NCBI GenBank assembly: GCA_017540945.1
Contig: JAFYAB010000078.1
Coordinates: forward strand, 1-49,976
DNA length: 49,976 nucleotides
Reading direction: 5' to 3'
DNA from: Oscillospiraceae bacterium
GTDB taxonomy: Bacteria; Bacillota_A; Clostridia; Oscillospirales; Oscillospiraceae
This document shows positions 17,267-26,046 of the stretch, one piece after another. Made by a program: the position numbers and the translations under genes. The notes below the pieces were generated by a model, which was given only the letters and a program-made list of their open reading frames with translations, searched no databases and was not told the origin of the DNA. Every line of letters begins with the position of its first letter. The stretch's first letter is position 1.

Positions 17267-19303
17267 ATGTTCAAAAAACTATGGGAAGATGTGACAGAGT
17301 GGATCCAGGAGCAGGACAAGAAGACCCTGCTTTTTGGGGCCTTGATCTTCGTCGTAGCTTCGCTCTTCCTTGGAACGCTGATCCGCTTCATCATCGACAA
17401 TCTGAGCGCTGCGGTTGCGGGCGAGAGCTGGCACTTCAACTGGCATTGGCTGGTGGAAGCTCTGACCTGGACCATCGGCCTGGCCATTGTGATCCTGCTG
17501 GGAGTTGTCTACGCGCTCAACGGCGGCTTCCGTTCCTCCAACAAAACCAATAAGATGCTGAAGGGCAAGGGCGGCGAGAAGGATCGGATCGAGGGCTCCC
17601 TTGAAAACAGCCGCTTCCTCACCGACGAGGAACGGGACAAGTACTTCCCGACCTTCAGCTATGAGACCCTTCCGGAGGCCAAGAAGGACGGCGTCCCCGC
17701 CCGGGCGGTGCTGGACAAGAAGGGACACCTGGTGGGTAATTTCAAGCCCGGCGTCCACGCCCTGGTGATCGGCGCCACCGGCTCCGGTAAGACCACCACC
17801 TTCATCAACCCCATGATCCAGCTCATCGGCGCCACCAACTGCGGCAGCTCCATGATCATGACCGACCCCAAGGGCGAGCTCTTTGATCTGCATTCCGGCT
17901 TCCTGAAGAGCCGGGGCTACAACGTGATGGTGCTGGACCTCCGCGACACCTACTCCTCCAGCCGCTGGAATCCTCTGGAGCCCATATGGGACGCCTATCA
18001 GGAGTACCTGAACCTGGGCTCCGGCATCGTGGCCCACATCGATCCCATGGCCGAGTATCCCGATCTCAAGCGGATGGACGGCGAGGCCGGAGAGGACGAG
18101 CCCTGGATCGAGTGGAACGGGAAGGCCTACATCGACGCCGGTCACTGCAAGGACGACGTCTCCGTGGAGCGCCAGAAGATCTACGACGCCATGTACGAGG
18201 ATCTGAGCGACCTGGTGGGTGGCCTGATCCCGGTGCAGAACGAGAAGGATCCCCTCTGGGAGAAGGGCGCCCGCAGCATCGTCCAGGCCACCATCCTGGC
18301 CATGCTGGAGGACAGCGCCGATCCCAGGTTGGATATGACCAAGGAGAAGTTCAACCTCTTCAACGTCAGCAAGGCGCTGACGGACAACACCAACAACTAT
18401 CAGAATCTGAAGGAGTACTTCGAGGGCCGCAGCAAGCTCTCCCAGGCCTATCAGCTCTCCCGTCAGGTGCTCAGCGCCCCGGAGGCCACCCTGGGCAGCT
18501 ATATGTCCATCACCATGGACAAGCTGAGCCTCTTCAACGACCGGGGCCTCTGCAGCCTGACCAGCGCCACGGACATCAAGGCCGACCGCTTCGCCTACGA
18601 GCCCTCCGCCCTCTTCCTGAAGATCCCCGATGAAAAGGATACCCGCCACGCGCTGGCCTCCCTCTTCATCCTCTCCACCTACAAGGCCCTCATCAAGATC
18701 GCCACGGATCTGCCCGGCCAGACCCTGCCCCGGAACGTCTATTTCATCATGGACGAGTTCGGCAACATGCCGAAGATCGACAAGTTCGGCCAGATGATCA
18801 CCGTCGGCCGTTCCAGAAAGATCTGGTTCAGCATGGTGGTCCAGTCCTTCGTCCAGCTCACCAACGTCTACGGCAAGGAGGTCGCCGACATCGTCATCGG
18901 CAACTGCGGCGTCAAGATGTTCATCGGCTCCAACGATACCGATACCTGTAAGATGTTCTCGGAGATGTGCGGAAATATGACCGTGCGGACCAGCAGCACC
19001 TCCAGCTCCCTGGGTAGCAGGGCGGGGGACCTCAACGTCTCTACCAATACACAGGTCCGCCCGCTGATCTATCCCAGCGAGCTGCAGCGGCTGAACAACC
19101 AGGAGAGCACGGGAAACAGCATCATCGTGTCCTTCAACTCTTTCCCGCTGAAGACCAAATTTACGCCGTCCTACAAGTGCCCCTACTATCAGTTTGGGCC
19201 CATGGATCTCAGCGAGATCCGCAGCAACGTTTTCCGAGCCGACGAGGTCTACTATGATCTGTCCGTCCGCAACGAAAAGATTCTCGGGCCCAGGCAGTCC
19301 TGA
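17267..19303 (+). CDS. VirD4/TraG-family T4SS coupling ATPase
   Basis: A 678-residue protein with two N-terminal membrane helices (about 24-46 and 65-88) and a TraG/VirD4 ATPase body. Walker A is VIGATGSGKTTTF at about 166-178 and Walker B is VYFIMDEFGNMPKID at about 490-504. The distal part (WFSMVVQSFVQL, IVIGNCGVKMFIGSNDTDT) is typical of this family. Length is normal for Gram-positive members. Coupling proteins recognise cargo, DNA-protein complexes or effector proteins, and hand it to the channel. It lies 13 bases behind the anchored protein and directly before the small cytoplasmic genes, so the cargo-recognition end of the machine adjoins the candidate cargo genes. No relaxase gene is near. 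Confidence 0.93.
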   Translation: MFKKLWEDVTEWIQEQDKKTLLFGALIFVVASLFLGTLIRFIIDNLSAAVAGESWHFNWHWLVEALTWTIGLAIVILLGVVYALNGGFRSSNKTNKMLKGKGGEKDRIEGSLENSRFLTDEERDKYFPTFSYETLPEAKKDGVPARAVLDKKGHLVGNFKPGVHALVIGATGSGKTTTFINPMIQLIGATNCGSSMIMTDPKGELFDLHSGFLKSRGYNVMVLDLRDTYSSSRWNPLEPIWDAYQEYLNLGSGIVAHIDPMAEYPDLKRMDGEAGEDEPWIEWNGKAYIDAGHCKDDVSVERQKIYDAMYEDLSDLVGGLIPVQNEKDPLWEKGARSIVQATILAMLEDSADPRLDMTKEKFNLFNVSKALTDNTNNYQNLKEYFEGRSKLSQAYQLSRQVLSAPEATLGSYMSITMDKLSLFNDRGLCSLTSATDIKADRFAYEPSALFLKIPDEKDTRHALASLFILSTYKALIKIATDLPGQTLPRNVYFIMDEFGNMPKIDKFGQMITVGRSRKIWFSMVVQSFVQLTNVYGKEVADIVIGNCGVKMFIGSNDTDTCKMFSEMCGNMTVRTSSTSSSLGSRAGDLNVSTNTQVRPLIYPSELQRLNNQESTGNSIIVSFNSFPLKTKFTPSYKCPYYQFGPMDLSEIRSNVFRADEVYYDLSVRNEKILGPRQS

Positions 19304-19330
19304 GCCGAGTCGGAAAGGAGTCAAGCCATC

Positions 19331-19933
19331 ATGAATCGAGAAGCCAAGCAGGAGATCCGCAGGGTCCTTTTGGGGCGAACGCAGCTCGCCGAGGACGGCC
19401 GGCTGGTGGCCCTGGAAAAGGGACAGGTCAGCTTCTCCAACGGCATTGCCGACGGCGCCGGCGCGGTCCGCTTTCTGGGCGTCTGCAAGAAAGCGGTACG
19501 GCTGGAGGTTTCCTTTCCGGAGGGAAAGGCCCGGGAGGCCGCCTACAAGCTGATGCGGGAGATCGGGCGGGTCCTGTATCTGAACGAGTCGCCCCGGGCG
19601 GCGGCCTGCCTGATCCGCTATGTGCTGACGAGGCCTGCGGTGCTGGTGTTCGACTATGAGGACGGGGTTCCCGTTCTGACCGCCTTCTCGGGCCGCGGTT
19701 TCACCGGCTGGATTTCCAATCGCCGCGCCGTCAGGAGCTTCCTGAAACGGATGCCCAAGCAGATGAAGCGCTCCGGCAAGGAGGCGCCCATGGACGAGGA
19801 CGAGCGCAGCAGGGAAGAGAAGAAGAAGCAAAAGAAGGAACACAAACGGGCAGTCCGGGAGAAGATGGCAGAGCAAGCAAAAGCCAAAGAGACTGCCGGC
19901 GAAACCGACGCAAACAGGGAGGCGAAACAATGA
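19331..19933 (+). CDS. Small cytoplasmic protein with Lys/Glu-rich tail, unknown
   Basis: A 200-residue protein I do not recognise. The first 145 residues are a compact, mixed alpha/beta sequence, and the last 50 are almost only charged residues (ERSREEKKKQKKEHKR), probably a long helix. There is no signal peptide or membrane segment. GAAAGGAG lies before the ATG. Its stop overlaps the start of the STAS gene (ATGA at 19930-19933), so the two are translated together and may form a pair. It has none of the ATP-binding motifs of SpoIIAB/RsbW anti-sigma kinases, so it is not an obvious partner kinase. A role as chaperone or adaptor for cargo at the coupling protein is possible but unproven. Confidence 0.8.
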   Translation: MNREAKQEIRRVLLGRTQLAEDGRLVALEKGQVSFSNGIADGAGAVRFLGVCKKAVRLEVSFPEGKAREAAYKLMREIGRVLYLNESPRAAACLIRYVLTRPAVLVFDYEDGVPVLTAFSGRGFTGWISNRRAVRSFLKRMPKQMKRSGKEAPMDEDERSREEKKKQKKEHKRAVREKMAEQAKAKETAGETDANREAKQ

Positions 19934-20235
19934 GCTTGAATCTGAATCTGATCAACCGCGGCGCCGAGGGCGAGCTTATCCTGATCGGCCGCCTGGACTC
20001 CAATACCTCGCCGGAGGCCGAGAAGGTCCTGATGGGGCTGACCGAGCGCTTTGACGATCTTATTTTGGACATGAAGGATCTGGAATACATTTCCAGCGCC
20101 GGCCTGCGCATCCTGAAACGGAGCTATATGGCCATGCGGCGCAAGGACGGCAGTCTGAAGCTTAAGAACGTGAACAAAATGGTCATGGAGGTCTTTGAGG
20201 TCACGGGCTTTGCCGGCCTGCTCCAATTCATCTGA
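19930..20235 (+). CDS. STAS-domain anti-anti-sigma factor-like protein
   Basis: A 101-residue single STAS domain. The pattern LILDMKDLEYISSAGLRIL (residues 44-62) contains the conserved Ser (S56, in ISSAGLR) that SpoIIAA/RsbV-type proteins carry for phosphorylation by an anti-sigma kinase. Length and fold pattern are complete. Such proteins normally release a sigma factor by binding its anti-sigma factor; STAS domains also serve as plain protein-interaction modules. No sigma factor, anti-sigma kinase or PP2C phosphatase gene is seen in the window, so the partner is unknown. Its coupling to the preceding gene and position behind the coupling ATPase suggest that T4SS state is reported to, or controlled by, a partner-switch. 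Confidence 0.85.
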   Translation: MSLNLNLINRGAEGELILIGRLDSNTSPEAEKVLMGLTERFDDLILDMKDLEYISSAGLRILKRSYMAMRRKDGSLKLKNVNKMVMEVFEVTGFAGLLQFI

Positions 20236-20242
20236 AGAAAAC

Positions 20243-20265
20243 CGGGCCGGGCGCTGCCCGGCCCG
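20243..20265 (+). other. GC-rich intergenic hairpin
   Basis: CGGGCCGGGC and GCCCGGCCCG form a perfect 10-bp stem with a GCT loop between the STAS gene and the next gene. No T-run follows, so it may only slow or reduce read-through, or shield the mRNA end. Confidence 0.5.
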
Positions 20266-20293
20266 ATTCCAAATCACGGGAGGATATGCAAAC

Positions 20294-21739
20294 ATGCCCA
20301 AGGAAGTGAAAGGAACGCCCGACCCCCTGCGCGCCGAGCCCGCGCGGCAGGGAGAAACCTGGCGGCAGTACGTCAAACGCCTGCGAGTCGCTCCGACCCT
20401 GGGCCCGTCTCAGGTTGCGGGAGTCATGGGGGCTACCGTCCTGATGGGAAAGGATCCCGACGCTCCCGCCGATCCGCGGATGCTGGAGGCCCTGTCTCAG
20501 CGGCTGGCGAAGCAGTCCAGCTTTCGCAGACTGTGCAGGGAACCGGAAACCATGCGGCTGGCAAGAGGGGGCAAGGGCGCAGAGCTGATCGTCCGCATGG
20601 GAGAGATCAAGACCCGGGAACAGGAGCTGCTCCGCAAGTATGATCGCAGCAGCTATCAGGTCCGGGACGACGCCCTCATGCTGCAGACCGCGATCAAGTC
20701 CATGCAGGACAGCTTTGCCAGCCAGAGCGCCGTCCAAAAGGAGCGGGAGAGCAAACGCTTCATGGAGATGATCAAGCGGATGGAATATGCCCGTGGTCTG
20801 GCGGAAAAGGGAATACCCTTGGACGGCAAGACGGCGCGGGAGCTGGCGCAGGTGGTCCAGCGCTACAACGACGGCAACGGCAAGACTCCCGGCGGCAAAC
20901 AGCAGGCCGCGGCCTCCAAGGAGGCCATGAGCGTTCTGAAATATCTGATGCCCCAGGAGGAATTTTCCGCCTACTGCAACGAGATCAACCGGGCTCACAA
21001 CGCGGAGTCCCCGACCCACCGCAGGCATGTGGAGCCCGCCTATTACGGCAAGGAACTGCTGCAGGGCAGCGCCAGAACCGCGAAAGAACTGATGGCGGCC
21101 TCCCAGCGGCAGATGAACCGGGGCCTGACCCTGGACAGCTGCGCCATGGTGACGGCCATCATGAGCCTTTCCAAGGGAAATCCCAACGCCATCATCCGGA
21201 AGGACGCTCTGGAGGCGGAGGTGAAACGGATGAAGCAGCCCGGCTCCGCCTTCCTGCGGGCCATGGGCGACGAGAAGGCCCGGGAGCGCTATGCCCAGCT
21301 GGCCGCCGACGGCAAGGCCGTGGCGCTGAGCAAATCCATCCTCCACGACGCCAAGGCCCATTCCATCCGGGCCGCCCAGTGGCAGATCAACCAGGCGGTT
21401 CGTCAAACAGGCCGGGACGGGGGGACTGCCCTCTCCGAGGATAAGATGGCCGCGATTCTGGCGGCCCGGGAGATGGCGATGAGCGCCGGACCGGACAGCA
21501 GCATCAGCAACCGCGCCTTCCAGGTTCGGGCCGATCAGATCAAGTCCAGCGCGAGCTTTACCGCCCTGTCGGAGCAGTATCGATCCGATCCCAAGCTCCG
21601 GGACCGGATCAACGAGGGACTGCAGAACGGCGACGGCGGAAAAGCCCTTGCGCAGGAATACCAGATGGCCAACGCGCCCCAGAAGGAGAAACAGACCGAG
21701 CTCCAGCAGCCGGTGCTGAAGCCTGACGCGCAGGAATAA
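20294..21739 (+). CDS. Helical cytoplasmic protein with degenerate GHGG-type modules, unknown
   Basis: A 481-residue, mostly helical protein without signal peptide or membrane segment; GGGAGG precedes the ATG by 10 bases. No known family is recognised. Residues about 390-465 (AAREMAM..SASFTAL..DPKLRD..NGDGGKALAQEY) line up with one module of the repeat protein at 30627-34385 (AAREAVN..ASFQSF..KPELAYE..GHGGKLQDAY), and residues about 25-95 and 315-385 look like weaker copies. The tail (KQTELQQPVLKPDAQE) is polar and probably disordered. Placed directly behind the T4SS genes and in front of the first kinase-like gene, it is a candidate secreted protein or a cargo adaptor. Confidence 0.8.
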   Translation: MPKEVKGTPDPLRAEPARQGETWRQYVKRLRVAPTLGPSQVAGVMGATVLMGKDPDAPADPRMLEALSQRLAKQSSFRRLCREPETMRLARGGKGAELIVRMGEIKTREQELLRKYDRSSYQVRDDALMLQTAIKSMQDSFASQSAVQKERESKRFMEMIKRMEYARGLAEKGIPLDGKTARELAQVVQRYNDGNGKTPGGKQQAAASKEAMSVLKYLMPQEEFSAYCNEINRAHNAESPTHRRHVEPAYYGKELLQGSARTAKELMAASQRQMNRGLTLDSCAMVTAIMSLSKGNPNAIIRKDALEAEVKRMKQPGSAFLRAMGDEKARERYAQLAADGKAVALSKSILHDAKAHSIRAAQWQINQAVRQTGRDGGTALSEDKMAAILAAREMAMSAGPDSSISNRAFQVRADQIKSSASFTALSEQYRSDPKLRDRINEGLQNGDGGKALAQEYQMANAPQKEKQTELQQPVLKPDAQE

Positions 21740-21763
21740 CGCGGATGCAAAGGAGGGAGAAAA

Positions 21764-24118
21764 ATGCCAGGAAAAAACAACTTTCCTTCCCGTGAGGAAC
21801 GAAAGCAGTTGATCCGGGAGCTCCGTGAGCTGGAAAAAAGCCTGGGCAAAGAGATCAGCTCCTCAGAGCTCTACCGGAATTATGTAAACGCGCTGAACGC
21901 GCTGGACCAAAAGATGGAGAGCATGTATGAGCTGGGCAGCTTTGGCCTGCCTCCCACGGTCACCGAGGAGGACCAGAAGAAGCTGACCGAGCTTCTGCTC
22001 AACGTCGGCAGAGCAGGGGAGCAGTTCCTGGGCGACGCCCAGGAGAAGCAGCAGGACATGAACACTGGAATGCCGCGCCTGGTCAACCGGATCCAGGGTA
22101 TGCTTGCAAAGGATTATGAGGTCATCGCAAGCTACAATCCAAAACGGCCCATGAATCTGCCGGTCCTCCAGGAGCTCTCCCGGACCCATACCATTGACCT
22201 CCGGGGCAAGAACATCAAGACTCTGGGCAACATGCAGTCCTCCCGGATCCCCATGACCTTTCACGGCCCCAACGGCGAAAAGCGCACCGGCGTGTTCACC
22301 AAGGCCAACTACGTCAAGCTCAAGGGGCCCTTCCAACAGAAGCTGGAGCAAGCCAAAGCTCTGTGCGGACCGGATGGGGCGGCGGAGATCGACAGCATTC
22401 TCTCCAAGGCCAGGGACTACCACGTCCGCATGAAGGCCAGAAAGAGCGACGGCAAGCGAATGACCGCCGAGGTCGGCGACGACTTTATGGCCGGCTACGT
22501 GCTGCATCGGCTTAAAAGCACCCGAAAGATGCACAATCACAGCGAGCTCAAGACCTCGGATGTGAAGGAATACTTAACAAAGATCGGCGTCGACGCGGCA
22601 AAGATCCCTGACGGCGCCTTCCGGAAGCTGACCGAGGGCCTGGGCGAGCTCCAGGCGCAGCCCGGCTTTGCGATCAACGGCTACGGTCTCGAGCTGAAGG
22701 AGGGCCAGCGGCTGGATCAGCGAAACAGCGCCATGAGCGTGGTGGCGGGCCTGCTGGGCGTGAGCTTTCTGCTGGCAAGGTCGGACAATATGCGCTTCGT
22801 CGCCGAGGACGGGACCGTCACCGAGGGCACCTTCATGGACTACGGAAAGGGCCTGGATCTGGGCAACAACGAGGATCTGTTTGTCCATTTCAATACCAAG
22901 CCGACGAAAAACGCGGCGACTATGAACGGAGCGCTGCGGTCCATCGCGGACCTTCAGATCCTGGATCTGCTCTGCCTGAACGTGGACCGCCACCAGGGCA
23001 ACGTCATGTACCGGGTGGATCCCGAGGGCAATTTCACTGGGCTGCAGGGCATCGACAACGATTCCTCCTTCGGCCCCAGAGAGCTGAACGACGACGAGAT
23101 CCTGAACGCCCGCGTTGTGAGCAAGTCCATGGCGGACAAGCTCAAGGCCCTGACGCCGGAGATGCTGAAATTCGCCCTCCGGGGCAGCGGCCTCTCCGAG
23201 GAGGAGCTCAAAAACGCCGGCGAGCGTCTGACGCAGATCCAGGAAGCCATCGATACGAAGATGCTCAAGGTCGTCCCCGACAATCAATTCAGCAAGACGG
23301 AGCTGAAGGAGCTCTGTGGGACGAAAAGCACAGGCAACAACCTGTTCGATATGACGTTGGCTGAGGTCCAAAAAGCCGGCCAGCGGATGAAGGACAGCAA
23401 CGGATACCTCCATCCCTACCGGGAAGGCGCGCCAAAGCTCAGCTCCGTGTCCTCCACCCAGCGCATCCACACCGTGGGCGGTCTGACAGACCTGGGTGAA
23501 AAGGTGAGCCTGCTTCTGGAGAACAAGAAGACCGGCTTCAAGGTGGAGAACCTGACCGGCATCTTCCACGGTTCGTCTCCGGAATTCGACAAGATGGTGG
23601 AGTCCGCCCGCATGGTGGAGCACGCGAAGGCGTTTTTGCAGAAGGACGACCCCAAGGGCATGGACCCCAGCCTGCTCCTGCTGGACGACCCCAGAGCGGG
23701 AAAGGCGATCAAGGTCTACCACAACGTCTTTATGGATCTGCGGGAAAAGACCACGGAATATCTGCTTAAGAAGATGGATCAGCGCGGCGCCAAGACCCTG
23801 GATGAGCTGACCGGGAATGGTTCCTATGAGCAGAAGCGCATCGACTACGCCAAAAAGCTTCTGGGCGTCACTGAGGAATATCTGAAGATGCAGGAGCATG
23901 AGCTGACCGAGCAGGAACGGCAGGAGCGCTCCGAGCTTCTGGAGCTGCGCAGCACCGCCGATCGCATGCAGTACCGCGCCCATTACCTCAAGCAGGATGA
24001 AAAGCCCATCGAGCTGGGCGCGAACCTGATGCCCGAGGAGGAACAGGAGCAGGCCCGGGAGAAGATCCGGGAGATGAACAAGCCGCCGGAAAAGGAACAA
24101 GGACCGGTCTTGCAGTGA
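21764..24118 (+). CDS. Atypical kinase-like protein, candidate T4SS effector
   Basis: A 784-residue protein; AAGGAGGGA lies 6 bases before the ATG. Residues 406-413 (NVDRHQGN) and 430-436 (IDNDSSF) have the spacing and residues of the catalytic loop and metal-binding loop of PI3/PI4-kinase-type enzymes (type II PI4-kinases have NTDRGNDNW and IDNGLAF); HipA and actin-fragmin kinase are more distant relatives. D408, N413 and D431 would be the catalytic base and metal ligands. SSRIPMTF (159-166) and GVFTK (K180) may belong to the ATP-binding lobe, and DQRNSAM (318-324) is shared with the paralogue at 26047-28437. The C-terminal third is helical and ends in EKEQGPVLQ. It ends the T4SS operon. A phospholipid or protein kinase delivered to a target cell is the attractive reading, but substrate and secretion are inference. 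Confidence 0.8.
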   Translation: MPGKNNFPSREERKQLIRELRELEKSLGKEISSSELYRNYVNALNALDQKMESMYELGSFGLPPTVTEEDQKKLTELLLNVGRAGEQFLGDAQEKQQDMNTGMPRLVNRIQGMLAKDYEVIASYNPKRPMNLPVLQELSRTHTIDLRGKNIKTLGNMQSSRIPMTFHGPNGEKRTGVFTKANYVKLKGPFQQKLEQAKALCGPDGAAEIDSILSKARDYHVRMKARKSDGKRMTAEVGDDFMAGYVLHRLKSTRKMHNHSELKTSDVKEYLTKIGVDAAKIPDGAFRKLTEGLGELQAQPGFAINGYGLELKEGQRLDQRNSAMSVVAGLLGVSFLLARSDNMRFVAEDGTVTEGTFMDYGKGLDLGNNEDLFVHFNTKPTKNAATMNGALRSIADLQILDLLCLNVDRHQGNVMYRVDPEGNFTGLQGIDNDSSFGPRELNDDEILNARVVSKSMADKLKALTPEMLKFALRGSGLSEEELKNAGERLTQIQEAIDTKMLKVVPDNQFSKTELKELCGTKSTGNNLFDMTLAEVQKAGQRMKDSNGYLHPYREGAPKLSSVSSTQRIHTVGGLTDLGEKVSLLLENKKTGFKVENLTGIFHGSSPEFDKMVESARMVEHAKAFLQKDDPKGMDPSLLLLDDPRAGKAIKVYHNVFMDLREKTTEYLLKKMDQRGAKTLDELTGNGSYEQKRIDYAKKLLGVTEEYLKMQEHELTEQERQERSELLELRSTADRMQYRAHYLKQDEKPIELGANLMPEEEQEQAREKIREMNKPPEKEQGPVLQ

Positions 24119-24138
24119 CAGATGCCAAACAAGCAAGG

Positions 24139-24170
24139 GAGCCACGCTTCGCAAACGCGAAGCGTGGCTC
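24139..24170. terminator. Bidirectional terminator between convergent genes
   Basis: GAGCCACGCTTCGC and GCGAAGCGTGGCTC form a perfect 14-bp stem with an AAAC loop, between the end of the plus-strand T4SS operon (24118) and the end of the minus-strand operon (24227). Only weak T-rich sequence follows on either side. Confidence 0.7.
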
Positions 24171-24226
24171 TCTTGCTCTGTATCCCTTCAGGAATTTGCG
24201 TCATACGGATAGTTCTAAAGGGCACA

Positions 24227-25972
24227 TCAGATGTGGGCGATGGGGTCGTCCGGGGCCGGCTGGGTCCTGCTCTGCTGCCCTGCGGCTTCGACGGTGCTTT
24301 CGGGGCCGGTTTCATCGAGCCTGATCCGGTTTTCCGTGATCAGCTCCGGCTGCTTCTGCTTTGCCTGCAGGGCCTGTTTTCTGGCGTTTGCCATCTCCTC
24401 GAACATATCGACTACCTTGCCCGAGGCCAGGACCTGGGAAACCTTTTCGGGATCGCGGGTGATCGCCTGGAAATACGGGTTCTTTATGAGGGCGGCCGCG
24501 GCCTTGCGGGCGGCCTTGACGGTGAAGGGCTTGTCGTCCACCATACCCCGGATCGCCACCATTGCCTTGGCCAGATTCAAGCGCTTCTCCTCTCGGTTGG
24601 CGTTGGCCGGGACGTTCTCTCCGGTGTGCATCCTGCGATAGCCCGCCCAGGACTTCCGTGTGCGGTCGGGCTCCTGCATGTTTTCCTTCAGCTTTCTGTT
24701 CCGCAGGTCCCGCAGCGTGATGTCGGCCGCGAAGAGCTCGTCGCTATGGAGCCAGCGGTTCACCCGATCCTCCGCCGCCTCCGCTTGCGTACCCGTTTTC
24801 GTCAGCTCCTGGAAGGAGGTCTGCTTCTGAATGGAATCAGCGTCCTTGCGGACCGTATCCAGATCAAAGGGCGTTTTGTTCATCTGCAGGCGGCTGGCCG
24901 CGATGCACTTTGCCAGATATTCCTTCTCCCGGCCCTGGGGGACGTTGGGCCAGCTGTGCAGGCGGAGGTACTCGGAATAGCTCATCGGCGCGGTCTGGTT
25001 CCGCTGTGCGGCCTTGTTTTCCTGCTCATAGAGCCTCAGCGTGCGGTCCATCTTCTCGGGCAGATTCAGGCTTGCCGCAACGAACTGCTTGTTTTTGATC
25101 ATGGCGGGGAAGCCGGGGCTGCTTTGGATCTCCTGTGCGCGCTCCGTCAGGGCAATTTTGCTGAAGGGAGCCGCCTCCTGCCGAAGCTGCTGCGCGGCCA
25201 GAGCCATGGCCAGCAGGGCGTTGACGTCCGCCTGATCCTTTCCGGCGTCCTTTTGGCACTTCCCGAGAATGCCCTCGTAGGAGCTGTTTCCTGCCGCATA
25301 GACGTTGGTGAAACGGCGTCCCGTATTGAGCTGCATCTTTTGCCGCTGGGTCTCGATGACCTCGTCGTTGATGTTGAGCGGCCGGTCGAGCTCGTCCTCG
25401 TTTTCCTGGGCCTTTTCAGGCGCTTCCTGCTCCTGCATGGACTTCCGCTTCTCCGGGTGCTCCAGCTGGTCCTGCAGCTCACCGCCCTGGCGGAACGCGC
25501 CTTCCTGATAGAGGCGGTCGAACTTTTCCAGCACGGGATCGTTCAGCACCAGGTCTGGCATCGCGTTTTTGTATTTTTCGTAATCCGAGGCAAAATGATC
25601 CAGATCCCTGAGGACGTGGGGGAGCTGCGCCTTTGCCTTCTCATAATCCCCTGTGTGCAGGCTTTTGCCCAGCTGCTCCAGCTTAAACAGCAGGGAAGTC
25701 TGATAGCTTCCCATCCGATCGAGAAGCTGGCCCCGGGTCATTGAGCGCTCGGCCTTTCCGCGCTTCTCGTTCCGGGCGTCCCAAACCTTCTGCCTGTGCA
25801 GGGCTTCGTTCTCCCTGGCCTGCGGACCGTAGGTGGTTACGGCGTCAATGAAGTCGTAGAACGCCTGGGCCTCGGGGCCGTATTTGCCGGTTTTCGTGAC
25901 CTGCCCGAGCTGATAGGCAAGCTGCAGGGCGATTTTGGTGTCGCGGGCAATCTGTTCCTGTGTTCTCGGCAT
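24227..25972 (-). CDS. Large helical protein with weak repeat modules, unknown
   Basis: A 581-residue protein. The ATG at 25972 has AAGGAGAG 6 bases upstream and is preferred over an in-frame ATG 45 bases earlier. There is no signal peptide or membrane helix. Residues about 165-215 are polar and acidic, probably a linker. Three stretches (about 250-320, 365-430 and 480-550) share a pattern of A-x-x-A/R, a spacer, then SFQEL/YFQAI/GFPAM followed by a charged helix, which resembles the start of the repeat modules in the protein at 30627-34385. The end is QPAPDDPIAHI. It is the last gene of the minus-strand run and lies 74 bases behind the second kinase-like gene. Probably one of the candidate secreted set; no enzymatic motif is seen. 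Confidence 0.78.
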   Translation of the reverse strand: MPRTQEQIARDTKIALQLAYQLGQVTKTGKYGPEAQAFYDFIDAVTTYGPQARENEALHRQKVWDARNEKRGKAERSMTRGQLLDRMGSYQTSLLFKLEQLGKSLHTGDYEKAKAQLPHVLRDLDHFASDYEKYKNAMPDLVLNDPVLEKFDRLYQEGAFRQGGELQDQLEHPEKRKSMQEQEAPEKAQENEDELDRPLNINDEVIETQRQKMQLNTGRRFTNVYAAGNSSYEGILGKCQKDAGKDQADVNALLAMALAAQQLRQEAAPFSKIALTERAQEIQSSPGFPAMIKNKQFVAASLNLPEKMDRTLRLYEQENKAAQRNQTAPMSYSEYLRLHSWPNVPQGREKEYLAKCIAASRLQMNKTPFDLDTVRKDADSIQKQTSFQELTKTGTQAEAAEDRVNRWLHSDELFAADITLRDLRNRKLKENMQEPDRTRKSWAGYRRMHTGENVPANANREEKRLNLAKAMVAIRGMVDDKPFTVKAARKAAAALIKNPYFQAITRDPEKVSQVLASGKVVDMFEEMANARKQALQAKQKQPELITENRIRLDETGPESTVEAAGQQSRTQPAPDDPIAHI

Positions 25973-26046
25973 GAGAATCTCTCCTTTTCTGTATTTCGTT
26001 CTGATGCGGGGGCGCATGCTGCGGACGTGCCGCCGTTCCGTCCGGG

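Noticed and set aside
464..19303. Ordinary integrative conjugative element
   Set aside because: The machine genes look conjugative in origin, but no relaxase, integrase, excisionase, replication gene or attachment-site pair is visible. The left side is outside the window, so this is a provisional rejection.
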